From JAGLSB01 sp023135955 (GTDB lineage: Bacteria > Bacteroidota > Bacteroidia > Bacteroidales > GCA-2748055): 40,624 nucleotides of DNA. The translations under genes were made by a program, and so were the position numbers. The notes beneath the pieces were generated by a model. That model did not search any database. It was not told where the DNA came from and was given only the letters and a program-made list of their open reading frames with translations. The stretch lies in assembly GCA_030673645.1 (NCBI GenBank), contig DAOVIO010000020.1, positions 1 to 40,624 of the forward strand, written 5' to 3'. Shown here one piece after another: positions 1 through 9,492 of the stretch (its first letter is position 1; each line of letters starts with the position of its first letter).

Positions 1-3000
1 ACTACTGATATTACAAGAGATTATGACACTATTGTTACAATTATTCTTCCTCCGGTTGCATCATATGATATTAATGAGGAAGAAGTTATTTCTGTAAATG
101 TTCCGCATTCTGTATTAAAACATTCCACCAGTGATACGATTTCAGGCTCACAGACTTTTTCTGTTTCACCATTGGGAGCTGCGGTGAGTGTATCAGGGAC
201 TATTTTTGACGGTTCTCTAGATGGGGAGAGTGATATTAATCCAGGAGGACCTACTATTATTCTTCAGCTTACTGAAGGTTTGTGGGAGACTAATCTGGGA
301 ACTGGTTCCAATACTTCTACTTCTGCTCTAATTTCTTCTTTTTCAGGTGACAGGGACTGGTCAACAGTAACATCAGCACTTGATTTTAATCATATTAATC
401 GCGATGATGATTACAATGTTACTATTACTCTACCATCTTCTGGATACAATATTTATGATAATGAAACAGTTAGCACTAATATAAATTCTGATGCTGTTCA
501 ATTTATAGATTATGACCTTCCGGGATCTTCGATGACCATACAACACGATACATTAAGGGCAGTGCTTGAAGGAAGTATTTTATCATCTAAAGATGAATTT
601 GATATTCGGGCAGGCGGAGATACTCTAATAGTGAAACTCAGAAATGATACTTGGGTTACTGCAATAGGTACAGATAATCCTGTTACAGTTGATTTCCTTA
701 ATGGAATTACCGGTGATCAAAACTGGAACCTTATCCCTCTTGATTACAATAATGTATTACGTAGTAATGACAGCACAGTAATGGTAATTATTCCTGAAGC
801 CAGCGATTATTATATTGGCGGGAATGAAACTGTAAGTATAAATATACTTGCAAATGCTTCTGCTAATACTATATACCCGGTTGCCTCAGATCCGGAAACT
901 TTCATAATAAGCGAGGAATCTGTAAGTTTTACTATAACCGGTGATGTTACTACTGGGGATACTGAAACAGAAACAGATATAATTGCAGGTGGAAATACAG
1001 TTGTAATTACTGTTATCGGAGATCAATGGGAAAGTGCTATTGATTCTGATTTTGCTCTGGCAAATCTGTTATTTAGTGAGATTACAGGTAGTGCCTCATG
1101 GAATTCTTCAGTGACAGGCTATTCTTTATCGAACATTAGTCTTGATAATGAAACAACAGTTAGCATTACACTACCTTCGGCTGCCTCATATAGTATAGAT
1201 AATGAGGATTTCATAAATATTAATGTAGTTGCTGATTTATTAAATACAACAACTACCGGAACCTTTGCAGTCAATAATGCTTTCTCTGTCTTACCGCTGG
1301 TAGCATCTGTTAATACTTCGGGGAATATAGTTACTGGAGATTTCAATAAAGAAGATGATATTCGTACAGGTGGTGGAGAGATTATCTTTACTCTGATAGA
1401 AGATGAATGGGCACCCACTATAGGAAGCGATGATATACTAACTGCTAACTTGATAAATAGTATTTCTGGAGGCACTGATTGGGAGACTTTAGTTAAACCG
1501 GCAATTCTCGGTACTGATCGGGGAGCAAGTAGTGTTAATGTCGTAGGTCAGGATCTTACCATAACATTACCACCGGTTGTAAACTATAATATTCTGGAAA
1601 ATGATACTTTACGGACGGATATTCTATTGTCCTGTTTAGTATATATGAGTTCAGGGACTGTAATCCCGGATCCGGATATAGTTATTTTGCCCGCTATATC
1701 CGAAATGTTCCTTAACGATCCGGGATTGGATGAGTTGACACTGAATGGTTCTGTTGTTACAATTAGTTTAAAAGATGAGACTTTTGTTGATGCTATTCTA
1801 GATATAAGTAATTTCTCAACTAATAAACCGAGTCTGATAACAGTTGATACGGTAACCTATATTAGCTCTAAAAGTGTTAATGTCATTCTGTCACATATAA
1901 GTGATTTTGATGCTCATATTAATGATTTCAATCTTACTGTTGACGCATCAGAACTAACTGCTGGTGAAGCTTTAGCTTCTAATAATATTTCAATTTTATC
2001 GCGCCTTGAACCAGAGATAACAGATGTTACAATTGCTAAAGATACATTTGAAATAGGAGATGTTATATCTGTTTTAATTACTGTGGTTGATGATCTGGAG
2101 GCAGTTTACACTTATTCTGAGGGGACAATTGGAGACCGGGATCTTGATAGTCTGAAACGGATAAGTAATACCTCATATTTAGGTTATATTACTGTAGATG
2201 AAGATGGTGGTGACTTCTTTGTAAGCGACGATATTCCAGTTAGTGGATTGCAACTCAACAATCTACCATTAATTGGGGAGTTCTTTAGTAGCCAAATTAG
2301 TGATAGTATTGTTATTGACGCGACACGACCTGTTATAAATTACATGCAGATTTCCGGAAATTCTATGAATGTCGGTGATCAGATTGAAATTATTGTTTCA
2401 ACCGATTCTGATAGTATAGATTATAATGTAATTTCACCTACTTCAGTTAATTTTGAGAGCATTGATTCAGCAGGAATATCAGTGGAGAGTTTAAGTAATG
2501 GTATTTATTTACTTAAATATACTGTTAGTGAAAGTGACAATGATGTTGCAGTTGGAGCTCTAACAGTTCAGTTTTCTCTATTAGACTTTGCTGGCAATGA
2601 AAGTTATACATATACTACCTTGCCTGATAATAGTGTATCTGTCGATGCAAATACTCCACTGATTGATTTAATTAGTGTTACCGATTCTATTTATTCTCAT
2701 AATGATGTTGTTGAAATTATTGTTCGTACAGATGGTGATGATTATAGTTTCGACGTTGAAACAGAAGTTAATGGCATTCCATTTTCTTCCCCATTCCTAA
2801 CAGGTTCACATACTGGTTCAGGAGAATATACTCTGTTTTATACAGTAAATCCAAGTGATGTTGAGGTTGAGGTTGGTATGCTTGAAGTAACTGTGCAAAT
2901 GTTCGATGTTGCAGGTAATCAAAGTGATATTTATAATACTGTTGAACCTAATAACCTCGCTGTCTATACAATATTGCCTGAAGCAACAATAGCAGGTAAT

Positions 3001-6000
3001 CAAGAGATGTGTATAAACGACTCCGCTTTACTGTTAGTAAATTTCACAGGAAGAGTTCCATTGAAATTTTATATCTCAGATGGTGTTACAACAACTCTTC
3101 ATGATAATATTCTTGTTTCACCTTATGAATTTTATGTAAGTCCGATTATTACTTCTAACATAAGGGTTGACTCAGTATTTGATGTCAACGGGATTAAAAA
3201 TGTTGGTTCCGGATTAGTAAAAGTTATTGTGAACCCCAGAACTGACGTGAAAATAATAGATCTCAATTATAAGCATAGCGTTGAAGATGAACCGGTTCTA
3301 CTTGAGGCAAACTTTATGGGAGGAACTTTCTCAGGACCCGGTGTAATTTCATCTACAGGTTATTTTAGTCCTGAAATAGCAGATACTATCGAATCACCTC
3401 ATACTTTATATTATGATTATATAAATTCATACAGTTGTTCAAGTATTGACAGTATTGAGATATTAGTACTAGCGGCGAAAGGTGAAATAATTATTGATCA
3501 ACCAATTTATTGTGATTATGTTGATCCTTTTTTCATTTCGGCAACAAATACTGAGGACAAAATTGGTGAATTCCGATTGCTGAGTACAGGGGTGGATCCT
3601 CAACCTGTAGCCGGACTTGTTGATAATTTTGATAATACTGCTTCAATTAGTCCTGTAACTCTAAATGAAGGTGAGTTTACGGTAGAATATAAATATGATG
3701 TTGGTGGTGCATACCTTACACTTAGAGAGAATTTTATAATTGAAAATATTACTGTTCCTCATATAAATACTTTACCAATCGTTAATGATCTGCCACAGAA
3801 TGAGTATTGTGAGAATTTCCTACCAGTATTACTCGAAGGAAATATTGGAAATGGAGTATTTTCTAGTGAAGGTGGTGGTGTAACTGGAAATGTGCTGGAT
3901 GGATATTATTTTGAACCGACACGTGGGGAACGTTTCGAGAATATAATTGTTTATACAAATACCTCTGTAAATGGATGTGTAAAAGAGGATAGTGTAACAG
4001 TTATTAACAATTATGTTCCTGCTATTGGTTTTGAAGAGGGTGATATTTGTACAACCACTAAGGATACAATATTTTTCTATAACCAAACGCTTGAAAAAGA
4101 CTCCATGTCAATATGGGAATGGGATTATGATGATATTTATAGTACAGCTGCAGAAAATGTTAGTTATGACGAAGATGGCTTCCATGTATATAGAAGTCAG
4201 GGAGTTAGAACTATTAGATTAACCGGAGAGTCACCACAGGGCTGTATAAATTTCTTCGATAAAGCAATTGATTTTGGAGCTAAACCTATAGGAAGTTTCA
4301 CTTGGACCAATGAATGTTTCATTGAAGGAGATTCAATTTTATTCTTAGCCAATTTTGATGCTTTATATGAAGTTGAAAATTATATCTGGACCTTCTTTGA
4401 TGTGCAGAATAATCCAATCCCTAACGGACATGATAGTATCAGCAGCTCTGTTAAAAATACTTTTCCAGGGATTGATGATTATAAAGTGAATTTGCAGGTT
4501 ATAACGAAATTAGGTTGCACAAATGAATTTGATAAAGTGATTAAATTGAAGCCTACAATTCATGTGGTTGATAAAGGATTTTATTTTGAAGATTTTGAAC
4601 TTAGTGATGGGCGTTGGTCAACTGCCGAGGATACAGCAAACTCTGAATATAACAGCTGGAACTTTAACTTAGTTGATTTCGCAACAGGAAGTGAAGATAA
4701 TTCGATGGGTTGGTATACAGCAGTCCCTGATTCCAATGTAAGTGAACAATCCTGGGTAATATCTCCTTGTTTTAATCTTAGAGATCTTGAAAAACCAATG
4801 GTGACATTTGACATATTAAGAAACCTTGAAGATAATGAAGGTGTTGTGCTACAGTCCACTATCGATAACGGAAATTCCTGGCAGAATGTAGGTACTTATC
4901 TGCAAGGAATTAATTGGTTCAACGATTATCAGATTGCTAATAAACCTGCAGGGCAGGAACTTGGATGGTCAGGGACACAGACTAGTGAAGATTGGATTTC
5001 ATCTGTCCGATACCTGGATGAATTAATTGATAAGCCAAATGTACGTTTTAAATTACATTATGGAACCTCACATCAGCTTGGTTCTACCAGAAAAGGCTTT
5101 GCATTTGATAATTTTTTGATTAGCTCACGTTCACGTATGGTTTTAATGGAATCATTTACAAATGGATCGAATACAGATGTTACGGAAAGTGATGGTATAA
5201 TTAATAGTATTTACAGAAGTAATTTTCAGGATGCAGTGAAATTGGAATACCATACTGATATTGGCGGATCGGATCTCTTTAATGAATCTAACATCTTTGT
5301 ACCTGCCACAAGGAGCTTGTATTATGGGATAAACACTGTCCCTGAATTAATTATTGATGGTTCTCATGATTTTGACAAAGCTAAAATTGCACAACTTAAC
5401 GACGATAGTATCCTGATCCAATCATTATATGACCCAATCTTTGATATCGAATTAAGTGTAGAATATGGTTCAGATTTACTTTCAGTGGACGTGCAACTAA
5501 CGGCACTGGATACCTTAGCACCTGACGAAAGGATTCTTCAGGTAGTAATCTTTGAAAAATTAATTGATGGTGTAAATTTGACGAATGGTCAAAGCACCTT
5601 CCTGAATGTTGTTAAAGACATGGTTCCAAATGCAGCAGGCACGGCTTATTTTAATGCCTGGAGCATAGGGGAATCAGTAACAGAGAATTTTAGTTGGAGC
5701 CATTTAGATGTTTATAATCCGGATATGCTTAGAGTGGCTGTATTCGTACAAAACGATAATACCAGAGAGGTTTACCAGGCGGCTACAGATGATATATCAA
5801 ATTTGAGTACGGCTATTAATCCGCTCTATCCAGAAATGCTTGGTCTAAATATTTATCCAAATCCTGCAGATCAATTTGTTTATTTGAAATTGAATTCCTT
5901 AGAAAGTACAGAGTTCAATCTTGAAATTTTTGATAATATGGGTAGATTAATTGAAAATAATATTTGGCAGCCTGGAATACAGTTGTTTATGATTGATATA

Positions 6001-6090
6001 AATAATTATAAGCAGGGAATTTACCTGATTCGCTTAAGAGATAATCAGGGGAATATCAGGGCAATTGAAAAATTCTCAGTAATAAAATAA
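1..6090 (+). CDS. Giant repeat-rich T9SS-secreted surface protein (5' end outside window)
   Basis: The frame is open from the first base of the window, so the N-terminus is missing; at least 2,029 residues are present. The first third holds about five tandem units of roughly 110-130 residues (nt about 184, 556, 925 and 1303, plus a diverged one near 1700). Each has a pattern like GD...DI..GG..I...L....W...IG, then DW and an I.LP...Y.I..NE strand. Next come Ig-like/cadherin-like beta segments ending in FAGNES or VAGNQSD motifs (nt 2300-2960). Two PKD-like segments with the WEWDYDD type motif follow (nt 4020-4560), then a jelly-roll-like segment starting YFEDFEL (nt 4580). A thioredoxin-like domain resembling the Omp28 family begins near nt 5135 with MESFTNGSN but lacks the usual CxxC. 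The C-terminus, NIYPNPADQFVYLKL to GIYLIRLRD, is a T9SS type A sorting domain, so export and surface attachment or release are expected. Its role is probably adhesion or matrix, but this is unproven. Confidence 0.9.
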   Translation, partial: TTDITRDYDTIVTIILPPVASYDINEEEVISVNVPHSVLKHSTSDTISGSQTFSVSPLGAAVSVSGTIFDGSLDGESDINPGGPTIILQLTEGLWETNLGTGSNTSTSALISSFSGDRDWSTVTSALDFNHINRDDDYNVTITLPSSGYNIYDNETVSTNINSDAVQFIDYDLPGSSMTIQHDTLRAVLEGSILSSKDEFDIRAGGDTLIVKLRNDTWVTAIGTDNPVTVDFLNGITGDQNWNLIPLDYNNVLRSNDSTVMVIIPEASDYYIGGNETVSINILANASANTIYPVASDPETFIISEESVSFTITGDVTTGDTETETDIIAGGNTVVITVIGDQWESAIDSDFALANLLFSEITGSASWNSSVTGYSLSNISLDNETTVSITLPSAASYSIDNEDFININVVADLLNTTTTGTFAVNNAFSVLPLVASVNTSGNIVTGDFNKEDDIRTGGGEIIFTLIEDEWAPTIGSDDILTANLINSISGGTDWETLVKPAILGTDRGASSVNVVGQDLTITLPPVVNYNILENDTLRTDILLSCLVYMSSGTVIPDPDIVILPAISEMFLNDPGLDELTLNGSVVTISLKDETFVDAILDISNFSTNKPSLITVDTVTYISSKSVNVILSHISDFDAHINDFNLTVDASELTAGEALASNNISILSRLEPEITDVTIAKDTFEIGDVISVLITVVDDLEAVYTYSEGTIGDRDLDSLKRISNTSYLGYITVDEDGGDFFVSDDIPVSGLQLNNLPLIGEFFSSQISDSIVIDATRPVINYMQISGNSMNVGDQIEIIVSTDSDSIDYNVISPTSVNFESIDSAGISVESLSNGIYLLKYTVSESDNDVAVGALTVQFSLLDFAGNESYTYTTLPDNSVSVDANTPLIDLISVTDSIYSHNDVVEIIVRTDGDDYSFDVETEVNGIPFSSPFLTGSHTGSGEYTLFYTVNPSDVEVEVGMLEVTVQMFDVAGNQSDIYNTVEPNNLAVYTILPEATIAGNQEMCINDSALLLVNFTGRVPLKFYISDGVTTTLHDNILVSPYEFYVSPIITSNIRVDSVFDVNGIKNVGSGLVKVIVNPRTDVKIIDLNYKHSVEDEPVLLEANFMGGTFSGPGVISSTGYFSPEIADTIESPHTLYYDYINSYSCSSIDSIEILVLAAKGEIIIDQPIYCDYVDPFFISATNTEDKIGEFRLLSTGVDPQPVAGLVDNFDNTASISPVTLNEGEFTVEYKYDVGGAYLTLRENFIIENITVPHINTLPIVNDLPQNEYCENFLPVLLEGNIGNGVFSSEGGGVTGNVLDGYYFEPTRGERFENIIVYTNTSVNGCVKEDSVTVINNYVPAIGFEEGDICTTTKDTIFFYNQTLEKDSMSIWEWDYDDIYSTAAENVSYDEDGFHVYRSQGVRTIRLTGESPQGCINFFDKAIDFGAKPIGSFTWTNECFIEGDSILFLANFDALYEVENYIWTFFDVQNNPIPNGHDSISSSVKNTFPGIDDYKVNLQVITKLGCTNEFDKVIKLKPTIHVVDKGFYFEDFELSDGRWSTAEDTANSEYNSWNFNLVDFATGSEDNSMGWYTAVPDSNVSEQSWVISPCFNLRDLEKPMVTFDILRNLEDNEGVVLQSTIDNGNSWQNVGTYLQGINWFNDYQIANKPAGQELGWSGTQTSEDWISSVRYLDELIDKPNVRFKLHYGTSHQLGSTRKGFAFDNFLISSRSRMVLMESFTNGSNTDVTESDGIINSIYRSNFQDAVKLEYHTDIGGSDLFNESNIFVPATRSLYYGINTVPELIIDGSHDFDKAKIAQLNDDSILIQSLYDPIFDIELSVEYGSDLLSVDVQLTALDTLAPDERILQVVIFEKLIDGVNLTNGQSTFLNVVKDMVPNAAGTAYFNAWSIGESVTENFSWSHLDVYNPDMLRVAVFVQNDNTREVYQAATDDISNLSTAINPLYPEMLGLNIYPNPADQFVYLKLNSLESTEFNLEIFDNMGRLIENNIWQPGIQLFMIDINNYKQGIYLIRLRDNQGNIRAIEKFSVIK

Positions 6091-7302
6091 TTATTCTTTA
6101 GCTAACATTAGCTCAGCAAATTTTTCCCCAAACTCGATGAATTGTTTAGACTTTTCATCGTGAGGGAAAAATTTTGCTGATAGGCTTTCCATTACGGGTT
6201 TTAACTTAAGGCTTTTCAGATTAGCCTCAATTATATTGGTGGCTTCTCCACTCCAGCCATAAGAGCCAAATGTGGCGAAATACTTACCTTTATCACGGAT
6301 AGGATTAATAACAGAGAATAATTTATAAACTGGCAGCAAGGTGTTTTGATTAATGGTTGGTGAGCCAATTATTAAAGCATCCGATTTTACTAGTTGTTCC
6401 TCAAGCTCACCGAGCAGTAAATCTTCAATATCTATTATATCAATCTTAATGCTTTCAAACTTCCCGAGTCCAATTTTAATCTTTTCAGCCATTTCTTTGG
6501 TGTACCCGTAGGCTGAAATATAGGCTAATAATACCCTTTTATCGGTGCTTGTGCTTTCAAGATATTCTTTGGCCCATTGTTCTGAAAGGTCGACATATTT
6601 CTTCCAATTTGTTCTTAAAATGGGACCATGACCAGGGCAGATAGTTTTAATCTCTAAAGCACTTATTTTATCTATAGCTTTCAGCATGAACTTACTGAAA
6701 GGTTTTAAAATAACATCAAAATAATATTTAAAGGCATCATTGTAGTTATCGACCTCGTCATTAAACATTGCGGGATTACAATAATGGGCTCCAAAAGAAT
6801 CGCAGGTAAACAGAATTTCATCCTCCTCAAGATATGTGTATATAGTATCTGGCCAGTGTAAGTTTGGGGCGCCAATCACTTTTAACTTTTTATTTCCAAG
6901 ATCGATGATATCTCCATCCTTAACTTTCTGAGACTTGAAGGGGACACCAACCATTTCATTTAGATAATTAAGAGCCTGTCCGGAACCAACAACTGTTGCA
7001 TTGGGCGCAAGCTTAAGCAGATGCTTAAGGTTTCCAGAATGGTCAGGTTCGGTATGATTAAGAATGATATATTCAATTTCTTCAGGATTACAAACTCTTT
7101 TTACTTTATTGAGATAAGTATCTTTAAATTTTTCTTTACTTGTTTCAATTATAGCCTTCTTCTCAGCATTAATGAAATATGAGTTATAAGTTGTTCCGTA
7201 CTCTGTTTTCATTACAATATCAAAGGTTTCAATCTCATAATCCATGATACCTATCCACTGTACACTATCGCTAATTTTTAAAATTTGATTATCCTGTTTC
7301 AT
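6091..7302 (-). CDS. fprA: FprA-family A-type flavodiiron protein
   Basis: This soluble enzyme family reduces O2 and/or NO at a non-haem diiron site using electrons from FMN. The N-terminal metallo-beta-lactamase-like domain (residues about 1-250) has every expected iron ligand: H83-x-E85-x-D87-H88, H149, D168 and H225 (in CPGHGP). A flavodoxin-like domain begins near residue 257 (AYISAYGYTKEMAEKI) and contains the GSPTIN and FGSYGWSGE loops that hold FMN. The length of 403 is normal for the family, and no fused rubredoxin is present. Its stop codon directly abuts the stop of the giant T9SS gene on the other strand. It stands alone, with a promoter-like pair about 90 bases upstream and a palindromic repeat in the leader. 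The likely role is oxidative or nitrosative stress defence in an anaerobe or microaerophile. Substrate preference cannot be read from sequence. Confidence 0.95.
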   Translation of the reverse strand: MKQDNQILKISDSVQWIGIMDYEIETFDIVMKTEYGTTYNSYFINAEKKAIIETSKEKFKDTYLNKVKRVCNPEEIEYIILNHTEPDHSGNLKHLLKLAPNATVVGSGQALNYLNEMVGVPFKSQKVKDGDIIDLGNKKLKVIGAPNLHWPDTIYTYLEEDEILFTCDSFGAHYCNPAMFNDEVDNYNDAFKYYFDVILKPFSKFMLKAIDKISALEIKTICPGHGPILRTNWKKYVDLSEQWAKEYLESTSTDKRVLLAYISAYGYTKEMAEKIKIGLGKFESIKIDIIDIEDLLLGELEEQLVKSDALIIGSPTINQNTLLPVYKLFSVINPIRDKGKYFATFGSYGWSGEATNIIEANLKSLKLKPVMESLSAKFFPHDEKSKQFIEFGEKFAELMLAKE

Positions 7303-7322
7303 AGTTATTAGTTACTGGCGCC

Positions 7323-7364
7323 GCCCTGAGCCTGAGATCCCTGAGCTTGTCGAAGGGCCGAAGG
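7323..7364. repeat. Interspersed palindromic (REP-like) repeat
   Basis: The core CCCTGAGCTTGTCGAAGGG at 7339-7357 and a partial copy of its left half (GCCCTGAGCCTGAG, 7323-7336) lie in the fprA leader. This core is familiar as an extragenic dispersed repeat in many bacterial genomes, including Bacteroidota. It is GC-rich against an AT-rich surround and could form a stem in the fprA mRNA leader. Only this copy is seen in the window. Confidence 0.6.
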
Positions 7365-7391
7365 GTTGCTGGTTGCTCGTTATTATAACTG

Positions 7392-7422
7392 CAAAAGTAT
7401 AAATAATCAAAGTTCTGGCAAT
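7392..7422 (-). promoter_or_regulatory. Candidate Bacteroidota-type promoter for fprA
   Basis: Read on the minus strand there is ATTG (7419-7422), a 19-base spacer and TACTTTTG (7392-7399). This matches the TTTG-N19-21-TAnnTTTG consensus of the primary Bacteroidota sigma factor with one mismatch in the -33 box. The leader to the fprA start would be about 80 bases and would include the palindromic repeat. Confidence 0.45.
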
Positions 7423-7453
7423 AAAAAAACCGCCTTCTATCGAAAGGCGGTTT
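7423..7453 (-). terminator. Rho-independent terminator of the small exported-protein gene
   Basis: A 10-bp perfect stem, AAACCGCCTT (7427-7436) with AAGGCGGTTT (7444-7453), is followed on the minus strand by a T run (A run 7423-7429 on plus). It lies about 20 bases beyond the stop of the gene ending at 7472 and separates it from fprA. Confidence 0.85.
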
Positions 7454-7471
7454 AATTAAAGGGTTTATTAA

Positions 7472-7723
7472 CTATTTCTTGTCTTTATCTCCACATGCTG
7501 CGGCTTTTTTCTCTCCGCAACAAGCAGCGGCTTTCTTCTCTGCACAAGGAGTTGAGCAGTCTTTTGATGTTGCTTTTTTTGTTTCTTTTTTGCTTACTTT
7601 TTTCTTGGGTTTTTCATCATTAACCTGAATCGAAACAGGGATTAACTCATTAGATGAAGAAACAGGAACAGTTATTGATGCAAAAAAAATAATAATTGCA
7701 ACGATGGATAATAATCTTTTCAT
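7472..7723 (-). CDS. Small exported Lys/Ala/Cys-rich protein
   Basis: This 83-residue protein has an N-terminal hydrophobic segment (MKRLLSIVAIIIFFASITVP) typical of a signal peptide or membrane anchor. The rest is hydrophilic and low-complexity, first lysine-rich (KPKKKVSKKETKK). It ends with a cysteine-containing tail in which the motif EKKAAAC occurs twice (CAEKKAAACCGEKKAAACG), five cysteines in all. Such a tail could bind metal or form disulfides, but nothing in the sequence proves this. I do not recognise a named family. It has its own terminator, and 94 bases separate it from psd upstream, so it is probably its own transcript. Confidence 0.75.
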   Translation of the reverse strand: MKRLLSIVAIIIFFASITVPVSSSNELIPVSIQVNDEKPKKKVSKKETKKATSKDCSTPCAEKKAAACCGEKKAAACGDKDKK

Positions 7724-7817
7724 AATAAATTTGGTCTTTATATTTAATAATTAATCAAATATATAGCTGGTGGAGTGAATTGGATGTTAAGCCAGTGTTA
7801 AATCGAAGATTTTAATC

Positions 7818-8480
7818 TTATTTTAACAATGCCAGTTTACTATTGCTTCCAAGAACTCTATCACCAACCTTAACCAAAATTTCGGTATTTAGTGGTAGGA
7901 AGATGTCAACTCGGGAGCCGAATTTGATAAATCCAATCTCTGTTGATTGATTTAGTTGTTTGTCAGGATGAACATAAGAAACTATCCTCCGTGCTACAAA
8001 ACCTGCAATTTGTCTTGCCAAAATTTCTATATTATTGTCCGTCTGAATTACAATGGTATTTCTTTCGTTTAAATCTGATGACTTTGGGTGTGTAGCTATA
8101 AGATACTTCCCAGGATGGTATTTATAGTATTTGACCAAACCTTTAACAGGTGACCAGTTTATATGAATATTCCAGACTGACATAAATACTGATATCTGGA
8201 TGCATCTGCTATTGAAATATTCATTTTCAAATACTTCTTCAATTACGACAACCTTGCCATCTGCTGCTGAGTATACAGTATCTTTTTCGTGAACTTGAAC
8301 GCGGTTAGGAATTCTGAAAAATCTTATTACAAATAGAATAAAGAGTAGTGATATTAGAAAAATTGCACTTTGTAGAAATAAGGTATTGATAAAAAGCAGG
8401 CTAAGGATATTCAAAGCAACCAGGCTTATTGCAATAATACTAATTATTTTCCAACCTTCTTTATGAATTAGACTTCTCAT
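7818..8480 (-). CDS. psd: Phosphatidylserine decarboxylase family protein (short proenzyme)
   Basis: This enzyme converts phosphatidylserine to phosphatidylethanolamine, the main zwitterionic lipid, at the inner membrane. Two N-terminal membrane segments (about residues 12-53) precede the catalytic domain. Typical motifs are SAADGKVV (about 71-78), ISVFMSVWNIHINWSPVKG (about 96-114) and the late KFGSRVDIFLP. In the last, G188-S189 is the expected self-cleavage site that turns Ser into the pyruvoyl cofactor. The length of 220 fits the short psd form common in Bacteroidota. Its start overlaps the end of cdsA by 4 bases, consistent with translational coupling. It is the last gene of the rsfS-ftsH-DUF2007-cdsA-psd run, so CDP-diacylglycerol synthesis and PE formation are co-transcribed. 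Confidence 0.93.
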   Translation of the reverse strand: MRSLIHKEGWKIISIIAISLVALNILSLLFINTLFLQSAIFLISLLFILFVIRFFRIPNRVQVHEKDTVYSAADGKVVVIEEVFENEYFNSRCIQISVFMSVWNIHINWSPVKGLVKYYKYHPGKYLIATHPKSSDLNERNTIVIQTDNNIEILARQIAGFVARRIVSYVHPDKQLNQSTEIGFIKFGSRVDIFLPLNTEILVKVGDRVLGSNSKLALLK

Positions 8481-9289
8481 TTTACGATGAATATCAAATA
8501 AATATAGATAAAAGGAAGGGCAAATAAAAGTGAGTCAAATCTATCCAAAAATCCACCATGTCCTGGCATAAAACGGCCAGAATCTTTTACTCCGGCGTTT
8601 CTTTTGATTGCCGATTCTATCAAATCTCCAAGAGTTCCCGTAACAACTATTATTAAGGATAGAAACATCCATTCATTCATACTTAATACTGCTACATAAG
8701 GAGAAAGGAAAAATGTTAAGCCGAGCGTGAGGGTCAGACCTCCTGCAAATCCTTCCCATGACTTTTTCGGAGAAATTCCGGGAAACATTTTATGTTTACC
8801 CAAAAGAGTTCCACTTATATAGGCAAAGGAATCGAAGACCCATATAATTATAAAAATAGACATAATCAATTCAGCCTCATATTTTCCTGTTATTTGAGAG
8901 ATGAATGATAAAATTGATAAGGGAATTAATATATAAATCCAACCAAGCAGAGTTGTAGCCCAGGATTGAACAAAATTTCCCTTATGATAGAAGAGAGGTA
9001 TTACAGGAAAGCTACTAATAATAAAAAGATTTAATAGAAGGAATTTATGATCAAGTATGTTTGATGCTACAAGAAAATTAATAGATAACATAATTGCAGC
9101 TGCAAAGACACCGAAAAATTTATAGGGATGGAATTTTAGTTTATATAAAAGATTGTAAAACTCATTCAAAGAAAATATCAGAATGATTAAAAATAAGAAA
9201 AATAAGGAAAATATATGAACGCGAATTGCGACAAGAATAATTAAAACAAAGAAAATTCCACTAATACTTCTTTTAATGAATTCTTTCAA
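8477..9289 (-). CDS. cdsA: Phosphatidate cytidylyltransferase (CDP-diglyceride synthase)
   Basis: CdsA makes CDP-diacylglycerol from phosphatidic acid and CTP, the branch point of phospholipid synthesis. The 270-residue protein is almost entirely hydrophobic, with about seven to eight membrane segments. It carries the family signature near the C-terminus: SAIKRNAGVKDSGRFMPGHG followed by GFLDRFDS, which supplies the conserved S-x2-KR, KD, PGHGG and DR residues for metal and CTP. It overlaps the upstream DUF2007 gene and the downstream psd gene by 4 bases each, so the three are probably translationally coupled. Confidence 0.95.
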   Translation of the reverse strand: MKEFIKRSISGIFFVLIILVAIRVHIFSLFFLFLIILIFSLNEFYNLLYKLKFHPYKFFGVFAAAIMLSINFLVASNILDHKFLLLNLFIISSFPVIPLFYHKGNFVQSWATTLLGWIYILIPLSILSFISQITGKYEAELIMSIFIIIWVFDSFAYISGTLLGKHKMFPGISPKKSWEGFAGGLTLTLGLTFFLSPYVAVLSMNEWMFLSLIIVVTGTLGDLIESAIKRNAGVKDSGRFMPGHGGFLDRFDSLLFALPFIYIYLIFIVK

Positions 9290-9486
9290 CTTTCAAATTT
9301 ATTAATGAGCACTTTTGCTTTAATAACATCATCTTTATCAACATACAATTCAATGTCGCCAAAATGATAATTACTATCTCTTTTATCGATAGAAAATGCA
9401 ATTATATCGTTATCACTTAGATATTGTATCAGAATTTCAGCCAAGTATGTCTGATTAGTTGTATGAACCAATACCCTTTCGTCCAT
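9286..9486 (-). CDS. DUF2007-type small protein
   Basis: This 66-residue protein has the simple beta-alpha-beta layout of the DUF2007 (putative signal-transducing) family. It reads VLVHTTNQTYLAEILIQYL, then IIAFSIDKRD, then a strand with ELYVDKDDVIKAKVLI. Members resemble a PII-like or ACT-like half domain; no biochemical role is established to my knowledge. It begins 6 bases after the ftsH stop and overlaps the cdsA start by 4 bases, so it is firmly part of this operon. The position between a membrane protease and a lipid enzyme hints at a role in envelope homeostasis (inference). Confidence 0.8.
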   Translation of the reverse strand: MDERVLVHTTNQTYLAEILIQYLSDNDIIAFSIDKRDSNYHFGDIELYVDKDDVIKAKVLINKFES

Positions 9487-9492
9487 TAAACT

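Noticed and set aside
184..2010. Possible CRISPR or DNA-level tandem repeat array in the first 2 kb.
   Set aside because: The periodicity is at protein level only; the DNA of the units is diverged and there are no identical spaced repeats.
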